Shown: positions 1-7,679 of the stretch, in pieces
Position numbering within the stretch: position 1 is the first letter of the stretch
Layout of the letters: each line of letters begins with the position of its first letter
The notes under the pieces: generated by a model
The model's database searches: none
What the model was told of the DNA's origin: nothing
The model's input: the letters and a program-made list of their open reading frames with translations, nothing else
Made by a program: the position numbers and the translations under genes
Assembly: GCF_009696275.1 (NCBI RefSeq)
Contig: NZ_VUMI01000059.1
Coordinates: forward strand, 1 to 35,073
Source: Eisenbergiella porci
GTDB taxonomy: Bacteria > Bacillota > Clostridia > Lachnospirales > Lachnospiraceae
Length of the DNA: 35,073 nucleotides
Direction of reading: 5' to 3'

Positions 1-132
1 TGTCCTATAACTTCTGATGGAGGGGGAACTCCTCCTTCCGTTATATCTATATAGATTTATTAGATTGGACTTTGTAACTGTTAACCAGTAGTCGTTCTTG
101 ACTACACCATTATTATACTAGGAGGAAGGGTT
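1..132. other. Leader region with two small inverted repeats upstream of the starch operon
   Basis: No gene is visible here. A GGAGG/CCTCC stem (19-23 with 31-35) sits inside a looser ATAAC/GTTAT pairing (7-11 with 40-44); it could be the end of an upstream unit, but it has no T-tract. A second perfect 6-bp hairpin, GTAGTC/GACTAC (88-93 with 100-105), lies just before the ribosome binding site AGGAGGAAGG of the first gene. It could be a regulator site or a leader hairpin. I could not place a convincing -35/-10 pair. Confidence 0.35.
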
Positions 133-1392
133 ATGTCAAACAAACGGAACAAGGTAAGACAATTTTTATGTGGGCACAGAATACTGCGCGACGTAAGGCA
201 GGCGCTGCTTATCCTGCTGCTTGCCGTCTTTGCGGTGCCGATTACTGCACTGGCGGAAAATGAAGAGGAAAGGGCCGCAATTTACGTACAGGTACCGGAA
301 GACTGGGAAAATCCCTGTATCTGGGCATGGGATGAGGCCGGAAACAACGCATTTGCAGCCTGGCCCGGCGGAAAACTGGATACAGACACCAACAATGCCG
401 GCTGGTATTATACATGGATTCCGGCCTGGGCGGATCATGTGATTATAAACGCTAAAGAAGGAAGTGTTCAGACAGATGAGCTTGTCCTGGACGGAAAAAA
501 CACATGGGTTACCGTGGAAGATGCTGAGAAGGTGCAGATTACAACGGAGAAACAGACAAAAGGGGATATCCCGGAATATGTGGAGAAATTTACAGTCCAT
601 GTAAAAACGGATAAAAGCTGGGAAAATCCTTGTCTGTGGGCCTGGTCTGCACCGGATGGGAAGAATGTTTTTGACGCCTGGCCCGGCGAAGCGCTTACCC
701 CTGCGGAAAATGGCTGGTATGAAGCTGAGGTACCGGTTTGGATAAATTCCCTCATTGTAAATGCAAAGGACGGGGAGATCCAAACCGAAGATATCTCTAT
801 AGATCCTGCGGAAATATGGGTAACCGTGGAAGCGGACGGCAGCTATGACTTCAGTTATGATGATCCGGATGCGGAGGAGGTCCCCGATATCACTGTCTGG
901 GTAAAAACGCCTGAAAATTGGGATGCTCCCTGTCTGTGGGCATGGTCTGCGCCTGACGGAACGAATGCTTTTGCAGCCTGGCCCGGCGAAGCACTGGAGG
1001 AGGATGCTTCCGGCTGGCTGAAAAAGCAGGTGCCCGGCTGGATTAATTCCGTGATTGTTAACAGTTCGGAAGGAAGTATACAAACTGCGGATCTTTCCGT
1101 GGAACCGGGAAAGGATGTATGGGTGGTTGTGAACAGTCCTGAGGATGCTGTGATTTCCTATGAAGCACCGGAAAAAGAGGGGAATGAGGAAGCAGTTTCG
1201 AAAGGCGGATCGGAGACCGTGCAGGAACCAGCGGCGGAATCTTCTGAGGGCGCATCGGCGGCGGATACCGAAGATACCCGCCCGGCTGAAATACAGAAAA
1301 GCAGCGGTGTCCCTGTCATAATTGCGGTAATCATCATAGTGGCTGCAGCGGTGACGGCAGGAGTTATTATCATCCGGAAAAAGAAGCAATAG
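133..1392 (+). CDS. Membrane-anchored starch-binding protein with three tandem CBM26-like modules
   Basis: The 419-aa protein has an N-terminal signal segment (hydrophobic about 24-41), three repeats at about 49-129, 153-233 and 251-335, an acidic Ser/Glu/Ala linker (about 345-390), a membrane helix (about 392-414) and a basic tail RKKKQ. Each repeat carries WENPC or WDAPC, then LWAW or IWAW, then AWPG, then a QT-x-(D/E) step near its end; this is the layout of CBM26-type starch-binding modules. No catalytic domain is visible and there is no LPXTG sorting signal, so it should sit on the outer face of the membrane held by its C-terminal helix. It heads an operon with a sugar ABC importer and a GH13 enzyme, so the inferred job is to hold starch or maltodextrin near the importer. 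The start follows AGGAGGAAGG with good spacing. The family call is by eye; ligand specificity is inferred. Confidence 0.85.
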   Translation: MSNKRNKVRQFLCGHRILRDVRQALLILLLAVFAVPITALAENEEERAAIYVQVPEDWENPCIWAWDEAGNNAFAAWPGGKLDTDTNNAGWYYTWIPAWADHVIINAKEGSVQTDELVLDGKNTWVTVEDAEKVQITTEKQTKGDIPEYVEKFTVHVKTDKSWENPCLWAWSAPDGKNVFDAWPGEALTPAENGWYEAEVPVWINSLIVNAKDGEIQTEDISIDPAEIWVTVEADGSYDFSYDDPDAEEVPDITVWVKTPENWDAPCLWAWSAPDGTNAFAAWPGEALEEDASGWLKKQVPGWINSVIVNSSEGSIQTADLSVEPGKDVWVVVNSPEDAVISYEAPEKEGNEEAVSKGGSETVQEPAAESSEGASAADTEDTRPAEIQKSSGVPVIIAVIIIVAAAVTAGVIIIRKKKQ

Positions 1393-1411
1393 CCGGAGAA
1401 CAGGAGACGGA

Positions 1412-2626
1412 ATGAGAAAGAAAATACTATGTACGGTACTTGCCATGGTAACAGCCGCCGCAGCCCTGGGCGGCTGCGGCCGGAGCAAAGCAGTGGGGAC
1501 AGATGCGTCAGCGATTACAATCTGGCACGATAAGGAGGATGCGGTAGCCCAGGTATTGCAGAAGCAGCTGGATCAATTGGCGCCGGAGATTACGGTAAAG
1601 CTGGAACGAAAAAGTGATTTGACCGAAGCCCTGAAAATGGTAGGCAATGATCCAACGGCGGCGCCGGATATGTATTTTTTTGCCCATGATAAGATTGGTG
1701 TATACGCAGAAATGGGGATTCTGTCGCCCATTACTGATTTCATTCCCAGGAAGGAGTTGGATCAGTATATGGATATGACTCTTCAGGCCGCTACATATCA
1801 GGAGCAGATTTACCAGCTTCCTGTGTATTATGAAACACTTTTATTTATGTACAACAAGCGTTATATGAAGGAAACGGAGGTGCCGGCAACAACGGAGGAG
1901 CTGTATGCCTATATGCAGGAAAATACCAGAGGAGGCCATTATGGCTTCGTGGAACAGCACAGCACGGCCTATTACAGTGCCGGCTGGATTCACGGCTTCG
2001 GCGGATATATTATGAATTCCCTGGGAGAACCGGGATTGGATCTGCCCCAGACCGAGGAGGCATTGGAATATCATAAAAAATTTGTGGAGCTGATGCCTGG
2101 AGAAAGCGAATATTCTACGGTAAACACCTTGTTTAATGAGGGAAAGGCCCATGCTACGATTGCGGGGCCATGGCTGGTACCTGCTGTGCATCAGACGGGA
2201 ATGGATCTGGGAATTGCGCCTATGCCGGTCGTGGATGAGACAGGTATGCCTCTGGCTCCTTACAGTGGTGTTCAGGGAATCCAGGTGCTGAAAATCGCAG
2301 GAGAGAACAAGAAGGAAGCGGTGGAAAAGGTGCTGCGCCTGCTGATGGATCCCGGCCTGCAGGTAACGCTTGCCAAGGCCAGCGGCTGCGCACCTGCCAT
2401 TGAGGCCTGTTATGAAATGGACGAAATTCTTTCCGATGATGTGGTAATGGCTATGAAGCAGACTGCGGAAAATGCGGTGCCCATGCCAAATCGTCCGGAA
2501 ATGGACGTTATGTGGACCGTGGCCGGAAATCTTCTTGTAGATATCAACATGAGCGGAAAGGATACGGCGGAAAGCTGTGCGTCCGCACAGAAGGAAGCGC
2601 TCCGACTGATCGAGCAGATGAAGTAG
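1412..2626 (+). CDS. Maltose/maltodextrin-type ABC transporter solute-binding lipoprotein
   Basis: This 404-aa protein is a family 1 extracellular solute-binding protein (MalE-like). It begins with a lipoprotein signal peptide ending in ALGGC, giving a lipidated Cys at residue 22, so it is tethered outside the membrane. The body has the family features ITIWHDKEDA near the N-terminus and a GKAHATIAGPWLVPAV segment in the middle. It lies 19 bp after the CBM26 protein and just before two permease genes, so it should deliver maltodextrin to them. The exact ligand cannot be read from sequence; the adjacent amylase and starch-binding protein point to alpha-glucans. Confidence 0.92.
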   Translation: MRKKILCTVLAMVTAAAALGGCGRSKAVGTDASAITIWHDKEDAVAQVLQKQLDQLAPEITVKLERKSDLTEALKMVGNDPTAAPDMYFFAHDKIGVYAEMGILSPITDFIPRKELDQYMDMTLQAATYQEQIYQLPVYYETLLFMYNKRYMKETEVPATTEELYAYMQENTRGGHYGFVEQHSTAYYSAGWIHGFGGYIMNSLGEPGLDLPQTEEALEYHKKFVELMPGESEYSTVNTLFNEGKAHATIAGPWLVPAVHQTGMDLGIAPMPVVDETGMPLAPYSGVQGIQVLKIAGENKKEAVEKVLRLLMDPGLQVTLAKASGCAPAIEACYEMDEILSDDVVMAMKQTAENAVPMPNRPEMDVMWTVAGNLLVDINMSGKDTAESCASAQKEALRLIEQMK

Positions 2627-2657
2627 AAAAAAACGCAGGGGAAAGGAGCGTAAGCGG

Positions 2658-3581
2658 GTGAAGCAAATGGAAAACAGGAGGGGGAAAAGGACGGATAAGA
2701 GGAAGGAAATATTTATGGCATACCTGTGGTCGGCGCCTTCACTGATTCTGATTCTGCTGATCGTAATCTTTCCAATCATTTATACGGGCTACATATCTCT
2801 GACTAATATGAATGTGTATCACTGGTTTGATTATGAAATTATCGGCTTGAAGAACTACAGGGACGCATTGCTGGTATTTGATAATGGTTTTCTTCGGGCG
2901 CTGCTTCTTACAGTGGTCTGGACCTTGGTAAATATGGTTCTGCAGCTGGTGATAGCCTACGTGCTTGCCAGCCTGCTGAATTTGCGTGGACTGCGGCTGC
3001 GCAGTCTGTATAAGACACTGTTGATTTTTCCATGGGCCATGCCGGGCTATGTTTCCATCCTGCTGTGGAAGACAGGGATGTTCAACTCCCAGTTCGGGCT
3101 TTTGAATCAATGGCTTTCCCGTCTGGGACTGGAACCGGCGCGGTGGCTTTCCGGCGATGGAATCGCGTTCCTGTGCTGCACGGTGGTGAATCTGTGGCTG
3201 GCGCTGCCTTTTATGATCACAATCATAGACGGCGCTCTGCAAAGCGTGGAAAAAAGCTTCTACGAAAGCGCGCTGCTGGACGGAGCCGGATGGCTGGAAC
3301 GCACCAGATATATAACGATTCCCATGATACGCCCGATTATTGCACCCTCGGTCATCATCACCACTTTTACGACCTTTAAGCAATTTGACGTGATCTATCT
3401 GATGACGCAGCAGGCAGGCGGGAAAACCGGGGCCAACATTCATACGATTCTGACCTATGCTTATGAAAATGCTTTTATTACGAACAACTATGGCTACAGC
3501 TCGGCGGTATCCATTTTGATTTTTATCATGCTGATACTGTTTTCCTGCCTGACAGGCAAAAAGACAAAGGAGGACATGTGA
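2658..3581 (+). CDS. Maltodextrin ABC transporter permease, MalF-like
   Basis: A 307-aa inner-membrane permease with about six predicted membrane helices and a short basic N-terminal tail. The EAA loop that docks the ATPase is at about residues 203-225 (ESALLDGAGWLERTRYITIP). The likely start is GTG at 2658, with GGAG nine bases upstream; the ATG at 2667 would be too far from that site. It lies between the binding protein and the second permease in one operon and its stop overlaps the next start. It lacks the large periplasmic loop of enteric MalF, as is usual in Gram-positive homologues. Confidence 0.92.
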   Translation: MKQMENRRGKRTDKRKEIFMAYLWSAPSLILILLIVIFPIIYTGYISLTNMNVYHWFDYEIIGLKNYRDALLVFDNGFLRALLLTVVWTLVNMVLQLVIAYVLASLLNLRGLRLRSLYKTLLIFPWAMPGYVSILLWKTGMFNSQFGLLNQWLSRLGLEPARWLSGDGIAFLCCTVVNLWLALPFMITIIDGALQSVEKSFYESALLDGAGWLERTRYITIPMIRPIIAPSVIITTFTTFKQFDVIYLMTQQAGGKTGANIHTILTYAYENAFITNNYGYSSAVSILIFIMLILFSCLTGKKTKEDM

Positions 3582-4435
3582 TGACACGCAAATCCGGCAA
3601 AAAAATCAGAGAAGCAGCAATGCTGCTCCTGGTGAATCTCTTTTTTATCGTGCTTTGTTTTCTGGTGCTGGTTCCCGTGCTGTACGCGTTTTCCGTTTCC
3701 CTGAATGCAAATAACAGCCTGTTAAGCTCGGAATTTTCCTTTTTACCCAAACAGCTGACGCTGCGCAATTACCGGGCCGTATTTGTGGAAGAACCCATTG
3801 TGAGATGGTTTGGAAACAGTATGCTTATGGCAGCCGCTGCGGTAGGAATTTCGCTGGGAACAGGAATTCCGGCGGCTTATGTATTTTCCAGGAAACGGTT
3901 TCCGGGCAGGAGGGTGATCCTGCGTCTTCTGATATTGCTCTATGCCTTTCCCGCGCTGCTGTCCATGACGGCGCTGTATAAGCTTTTAAGCCCCCTGGGG
4001 CTGATCAACAGCAGGCTTGGGCTGGTGATTGTGTATACGGGAACGATGGCTGTATTTGCATTGTGGAATATGAAGGGATATTTCGACACCATACCCCTGG
4101 AAATTGAAGAGGCGGCCATGATTGACGGCGCCGGCCCGGTAAAGCTTGTGACCCGGATCGTACTGCCGCTGGCCAGGCCAACGATCGTTGTCACCGGCAT
4201 GATGGTACTCATTTATGTGTGGAATGAATATATTTTTGCGATTAATTTTATGACAGGAGAAGGAACCTTTACACTGGCTGCCGGCCTGTATTCCCTGCAG
4301 GCAACGGAAATGAGCGGCAGCTGGCCGGTATTTGCGGCAGCGTCCATTGTGGTTTCCATTCCCATTCTTATTATTTTCTTTGCGTTGCAGAAAAATATGA
4401 CGACAGGGCTGACTTCTGGCGGAGTGAAGGGGTGA
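3581..4435 (+). CDS. Maltodextrin ABC transporter permease, MalG-like
   Basis: A 284-aa permease of the carbohydrate uptake type, with about six membrane helices and the EAA motif EEAAMIDGAGPVKLVTRIVL. It pairs with the preceding MalF-like permease to form the channel. I chose the ATG at 3581, which overlaps the upstream stop as TGATG and lies seven bases after AAAGGAGG; a GTG at 3578 is possible but closer to the ribosome binding site. No ATPase gene follows, so the transporter probably borrows a shared MsmK/MalK-type ATPase encoded elsewhere (inference from how these importers work in other Firmicutes). Confidence 0.92.
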   Translation: MTRKSGKKIREAAMLLLVNLFFIVLCFLVLVPVLYAFSVSLNANNSLLSSEFSFLPKQLTLRNYRAVFVEEPIVRWFGNSMLMAAAAVGISLGTGIPAAYVFSRKRFPGRRVILRLLILLYAFPALLSMTALYKLLSPLGLINSRLGLVIVYTGTMAVFALWNMKGYFDTIPLEIEEAAMIDGAGPVKLVTRIVLPLARPTIVVTGMMVLIYVWNEYIFAINFMTGEGTFTLAAGLYSLQATEMSGSWPVFAAASIVVSIPILIIFFALQKNMTTGLTSGGVKG

Positions 4436-4446
4436 GAGGATGAATT

Positions 4447-6222
4447 ATGAATAAAGACGCAGTTTTACATATCCCAATGTCGCAATACGCGTATGCGTTG
4501 GATGGGGAGCGGATGGTTTTCAGGCTTCGCGCCGGGCGGGGAGATCTGGATGCCTGTTATCTGCACTACGGTGACCGGGCCTGTAGGCAGACGCCGGTGG
4601 TGTTTCACTCCCTTTCCATGAGGGTGGCGGCACAGGATGAAAGGTTTGATTACTATGAGGTGGCCTTTAGCAGTCCATACCGCCGTCTCTGCTATTATTT
4701 TGAACTGCGCTGCGGTGAAGAAAGACTGCTCTATTACGGGGATTTTTTTTCAGAAGCCTGTGTTGATGACCGTTCAGAATATTATCAGTATCCCTATATG
4801 CACAGGGCGGATCTGGTCTGTCCTCCGTCCTGGGCAGCGGATGCGGTGGTTTATCAGATTTTCCCTGACAGCTTTGCCACGGGAAAGAGGTGGATCAGCG
4901 GCAGGGAAAGCTGTTTTTACTATCAGGGAAAGACGGTCCGGGGAAAACGGGGAGGCACTCTGCTCGGTATAGCGGAAAATGCGGATTATCTGGAGGAAAT
5001 GGGATTTAATGCCGTTTATATTAATCCGATATTTGCAGCGGGAGAATATCATAAGTATGATATTATAGATTATTATCATGTGGATCCCTGCTTTGGAACC
5101 GATGAGGATTTCAGAGAGCTTGTGAAAACTCTTCACAATCATGGGATACGCGTTATTATAGACGGTGTGTTCAATCACTGCGGATGGCATTTTGATGCCT
5201 TTGAGGAGGTAGTGCAAAAGGGCAGGGAAGCTTCCTTCTGTGACTGGTTCTACCGCCTTGCCTTTCCTGTAATACGTCAGGAGGACCCGGAGGCTGTTCC
5301 TGATTATGAGTGCTTTGGCTATGAACGCATGATGCCGAAGCTTGCCACGGATCAGGAAGCGGCGGCGGAGTATTTCTGTAATGTGGGCGCTTATTGGCTG
5401 CGTGAATTCGCAATTGACGGCTGGCGGCTGGATGTGGCCAGTGAGGTGAACGACGGATTCTGGAGGCGTTTTTTTAAGACCGTCAGGGAGGTAAATCCCC
5501 AGGCCATACTCATTGGTGAGGTGTGGGAGAGCGCAGGGCACTGGCTGGATGGAACGATGTTTGATTCCACTATGAACTATGACTTCCGGAAGCACTGCCG
5601 ACGCTTTTTTGCGGAAAAAACAATAGATGCAGCAGCCTTTGACGGCAGGGTAACCCATATGCGTATGCGTTACCGGGAACAGAGTGTTTTTGCACAGATG
5701 AACCTTCTGGACAGCCATGATGTGAGCCGCTTTTCCTCTCTTTGCGGCGGAGACGAGGAGGCCTATGAGCTTGCCGTGCTTTTTCTGATGACCTTTCCGG
5801 GAATGCCGTCTGTTTTTTATGGGGATGAGCTGGGGGTTACGGGCCTGTGCGAGGATGACTACAGACAGGCCATGCCCTGGGAAAGGGCGGCAGTGTCAAA
5901 AGCTGCGGACACAGGATACAGCAGGCAGCAGCTTTTTTATAAAAAAGCGATACGTCTGCGGCGGCAGGAGGAGGCATTGCGGCGCGGCGGTTATGGGGCA
6001 GTCAGTGCGGCGTCCGGCAGCAGGCTGTATGTCTACCGGCGTTTTCTGGAGGCTGAGGAGATTTTAATCGCTTTAAATATGGAAGACAGTACGATGACGC
6101 TTAACCAGGAGTGGCTGGAGGGAAAGCTTCTGTGGCAGAGGAGGCTTGAAGGGTATAAGCTGGAAAGCAGAGGCTTTGTGATAGTAAAAAGCGGGAAAAC
6201 GGGGGAAAAAATATGTCGGTGA
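4447..6222 (+). CDS. GH13 alpha-amylase family enzyme, neopullulanase/cyclomaltodextrinase-like
   Basis: This 591-aa protein has an N-terminal beta-sandwich domain (about 1-120) typical of neopullulanase and maltogenic amylase types, then the GH13 barrel. Conserved regions are visible: DGVFNH (239-244), GWRLDVA with the nucleophile Asp329, IGEVWE with the acid/base Glu358, and LLDSHD with the third Asp at 425. All three catalytic residues are present. There is no signal peptide, so it acts in the cytoplasm on imported maltodextrins or cyclodextrins. AGAGGA lies six bases before the ATG. The gene overlaps the start of the LacI regulator by 10 bp, indicating co-translation. The exact substrate preference is not readable. 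Confidence 0.92.
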   Translation: MNKDAVLHIPMSQYAYALDGERMVFRLRAGRGDLDACYLHYGDRACRQTPVVFHSLSMRVAAQDERFDYYEVAFSSPYRRLCYYFELRCGEERLLYYGDFFSEACVDDRSEYYQYPYMHRADLVCPPSWAADAVVYQIFPDSFATGKRWISGRESCFYYQGKTVRGKRGGTLLGIAENADYLEEMGFNAVYINPIFAAGEYHKYDIIDYYHVDPCFGTDEDFRELVKTLHNHGIRVIIDGVFNHCGWHFDAFEEVVQKGREASFCDWFYRLAFPVIRQEDPEAVPDYECFGYERMMPKLATDQEAAAEYFCNVGAYWLREFAIDGWRLDVASEVNDGFWRRFFKTVREVNPQAILIGEVWESAGHWLDGTMFDSTMNYDFRKHCRRFFAEKTIDAAAFDGRVTHMRMRYREQSVFAQMNLLDSHDVSRFSSLCGGDEEAYELAVLFLMTFPGMPSVFYGDELGVTGLCEDDYRQAMPWERAAVSKAADTGYSRQQLFYKKAIRLRRQEEALRRGGYGAVSAASGSRLYVYRRFLEAEEILIALNMEDSTMTLNQEWLEGKLLWQRRLEGYKLESRGFVIVKSGKTGEKICR

Positions 6223-7232
6223 CGATCAGGGATGTTGCAGCGGCCGCGCATACATCTGCAGCTACGGTTTCCAAGGTGATGAATGGCTCCGGTTCCATTT
6301 CACAGGCCACTATTGACCGGGTGGAGCAGGTGATGCGTGAGCTGGGATACCATCCCAATGCACGCGCACGTAATTTTGCGAGGCAGTCTACAAGAACGAT
6401 TTTGTTTTTGACGATGCTGGGAAAAAACGCCGGGTTCCATAATCCTCATATGTTCGAAATCATGTCCGGTATGGAAGAGGCGGTAGCAAAGAAGGGCTAT
6501 CTGCTCTGTGTCAAAAGCATATCGGCGGAGCAGGCCTGCGAGTTTGTGGAAAAAATATTTGACTCCAAGGAAGCGGACGGCCTGGTGCTGCATGCCTCCG
6601 TGGTATCACCGGCGCTGGACGAACTGGTGACGGTGAAGGCAATTCCCCATATTGTAATAGGAAACCCGGATTTTCCCAGCCATTTCAGCTGGATAGATAT
6701 TGATAACCGTCTGGGCGGAGAACTGGCAGCGAAGCATCTTTTAAAATGCGGCTACCGTTCCCTGGCCTTTTTGGGAGGCCGGTCGGAGGACCGCATTAGC
6801 GGCCACCGTCTGGAGGGCGTGCTTTCCGTATTGAATGAGCATGATGTGCTGATTCCAAAAGGTAATCTGCGTCAGGGGGATTCTGACTGTGACAGCGGCT
6901 ATGCCAGAACGGAGGAACTTTTAAAGCAGAGGGAGCTGCCGGACGCCGTCATATGCGCCAATAATTATATTGCCTATGGCTGTGTTATGGCGCTGAGAGA
7001 GCATCAGATAAGGATTCCGGAGGAAATGGGCGTGATTACCTTCGATGAATACCCTCTTTCCCGGATACTCAAGCCGATGCTGACCGTTGTTGACATTGAT
7101 GTGTTCGATATGGGGTACCAGACGGGAAAATGTATTTTGTCTAAAATAAGGAAACCGAATCTTACCGTCCGTTATTACAGTACCCTGCCGTCGGTGCTGG
7201 AGCGGGAGTCAACCAGGAAGATTGTTCAGTGA
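6213..7232 (+). CDS. LacI/GalR family transcriptional regulator of the starch/maltodextrin operon
   Basis: A 339-aa regulator. Residues 2-50 form the LacI helix-turn-helix (VTIRDVAAAAHTSAATVSKV, then the hinge helix with HPNARARNF), followed by a periplasmic-binding-protein-like effector domain containing SWIDIDNRLGGELAAKHLL and GVITFDEYPLSRILKP. It is the last gene of the starch operon and overlaps the amylase gene, so it is probably an autoregulated local sensor of a maltodextrin or a related sugar. A CcpA-like global role is less likely given its place in the operon. Confidence 0.9.
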   Translation: MSVTIRDVAAAAHTSAATVSKVMNGSGSISQATIDRVEQVMRELGYHPNARARNFARQSTRTILFLTMLGKNAGFHNPHMFEIMSGMEEAVAKKGYLLCVKSISAEQACEFVEKIFDSKEADGLVLHASVVSPALDELVTVKAIPHIVIGNPDFPSHFSWIDIDNRLGGELAAKHLLKCGYRSLAFLGGRSEDRISGHRLEGVLSVLNEHDVLIPKGNLRQGDSDCDSGYARTEELLKQRELPDAVICANNYIAYGCVMALREHQIRIPEEMGVITFDEYPLSRILKPMLTVVDIDVFDMGYQTGKCILSKIRKPNLTVRYYSTLPSVLERESTRKIVQ

Positions 7233-7278
7233 TAAGGTGCCGTCTATTTGTGAATTTAAAAAGGATGACAGAAGAAGG

Positions 7279-7310
7279 GAAGCCGGACCGTTGAGGGACG
7301 GCTTCTCTTT
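7279..7310 (+). terminator. Rho-independent terminator of the starch operon
   Basis: GAAGCCG (7279-7285) pairs perfectly with CGGCTTC (7299-7305), with a 13-nt loop that can pair further, and CTCTTT follows. It lies 47 bp after the LacI stop. The T-tract is weak. Confidence 0.65.
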
Positions 7311-7555
7311 ATCTGACGGTATAATGCCGGCTGGATTAAGTGGATTTCTTCTGTCGGGATAACTGAAGAAAACAATTTTCCGGCGCCCTCTGCGAAAATT
7401 TACAGACTTTTCATAGTTTATCTATGGATTTTTTTTGAAAAAAGTCATATAACATAAATGATGTAATTCCGGCGTCTGGAAAAGGCCGGAAAACCGGAAC
7501 TTTTACGCTGACCCATAAATATACGGCTAAGGTTTTCCCCGAAAGCAGATAAAAG
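7311..7555. other. Intergenic stretch between the starch operon and secA
   Basis: I see no gene here. The stretch is moderately AT-rich with several short GCCGG/CCGGAA repeats (around 7468-7500) but no clear regulator site. The secA promoter follows directly. Confidence 0.4.
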
Positions 7556-7584
7556 TTGAACAAATGCCGCTTTTCTGCTATTAT
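7556..7584 (+). promoter_or_regulatory. Likely secA promoter (sigma-A type)
   Basis: TTGAAC (7556-7561) is followed by a 17-nt spacer and TATTAT (7579-7584). It gives an untranslated leader of about 90 nt before the preferred secA start. Confidence 0.7.
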
Positions 7585-7679
7585 AAGGGGTAGTGCATGT
7601 CCGGCTTTTGCCGTAAAGGGCAGAGAAATGGGCCGTGACGGGTTATTTTAGCGGACAAAACGATTGGAGCAAATACAAA

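Noticed and set aside
166-1488. 440-codon open frame on the minus strand across the CBM26 gene
   Set aside because: It mirrors the real gene, has no ribosome site and its translation is rich in Arg, His, Phe and Ile with no recognisable domain.
7635-7679. Extended GTG start for secA
   Set aside because: The extra 15 residues do not look like SecA and there is no good ribosome site; ATG 7680 has GGAG at a suitable distance.
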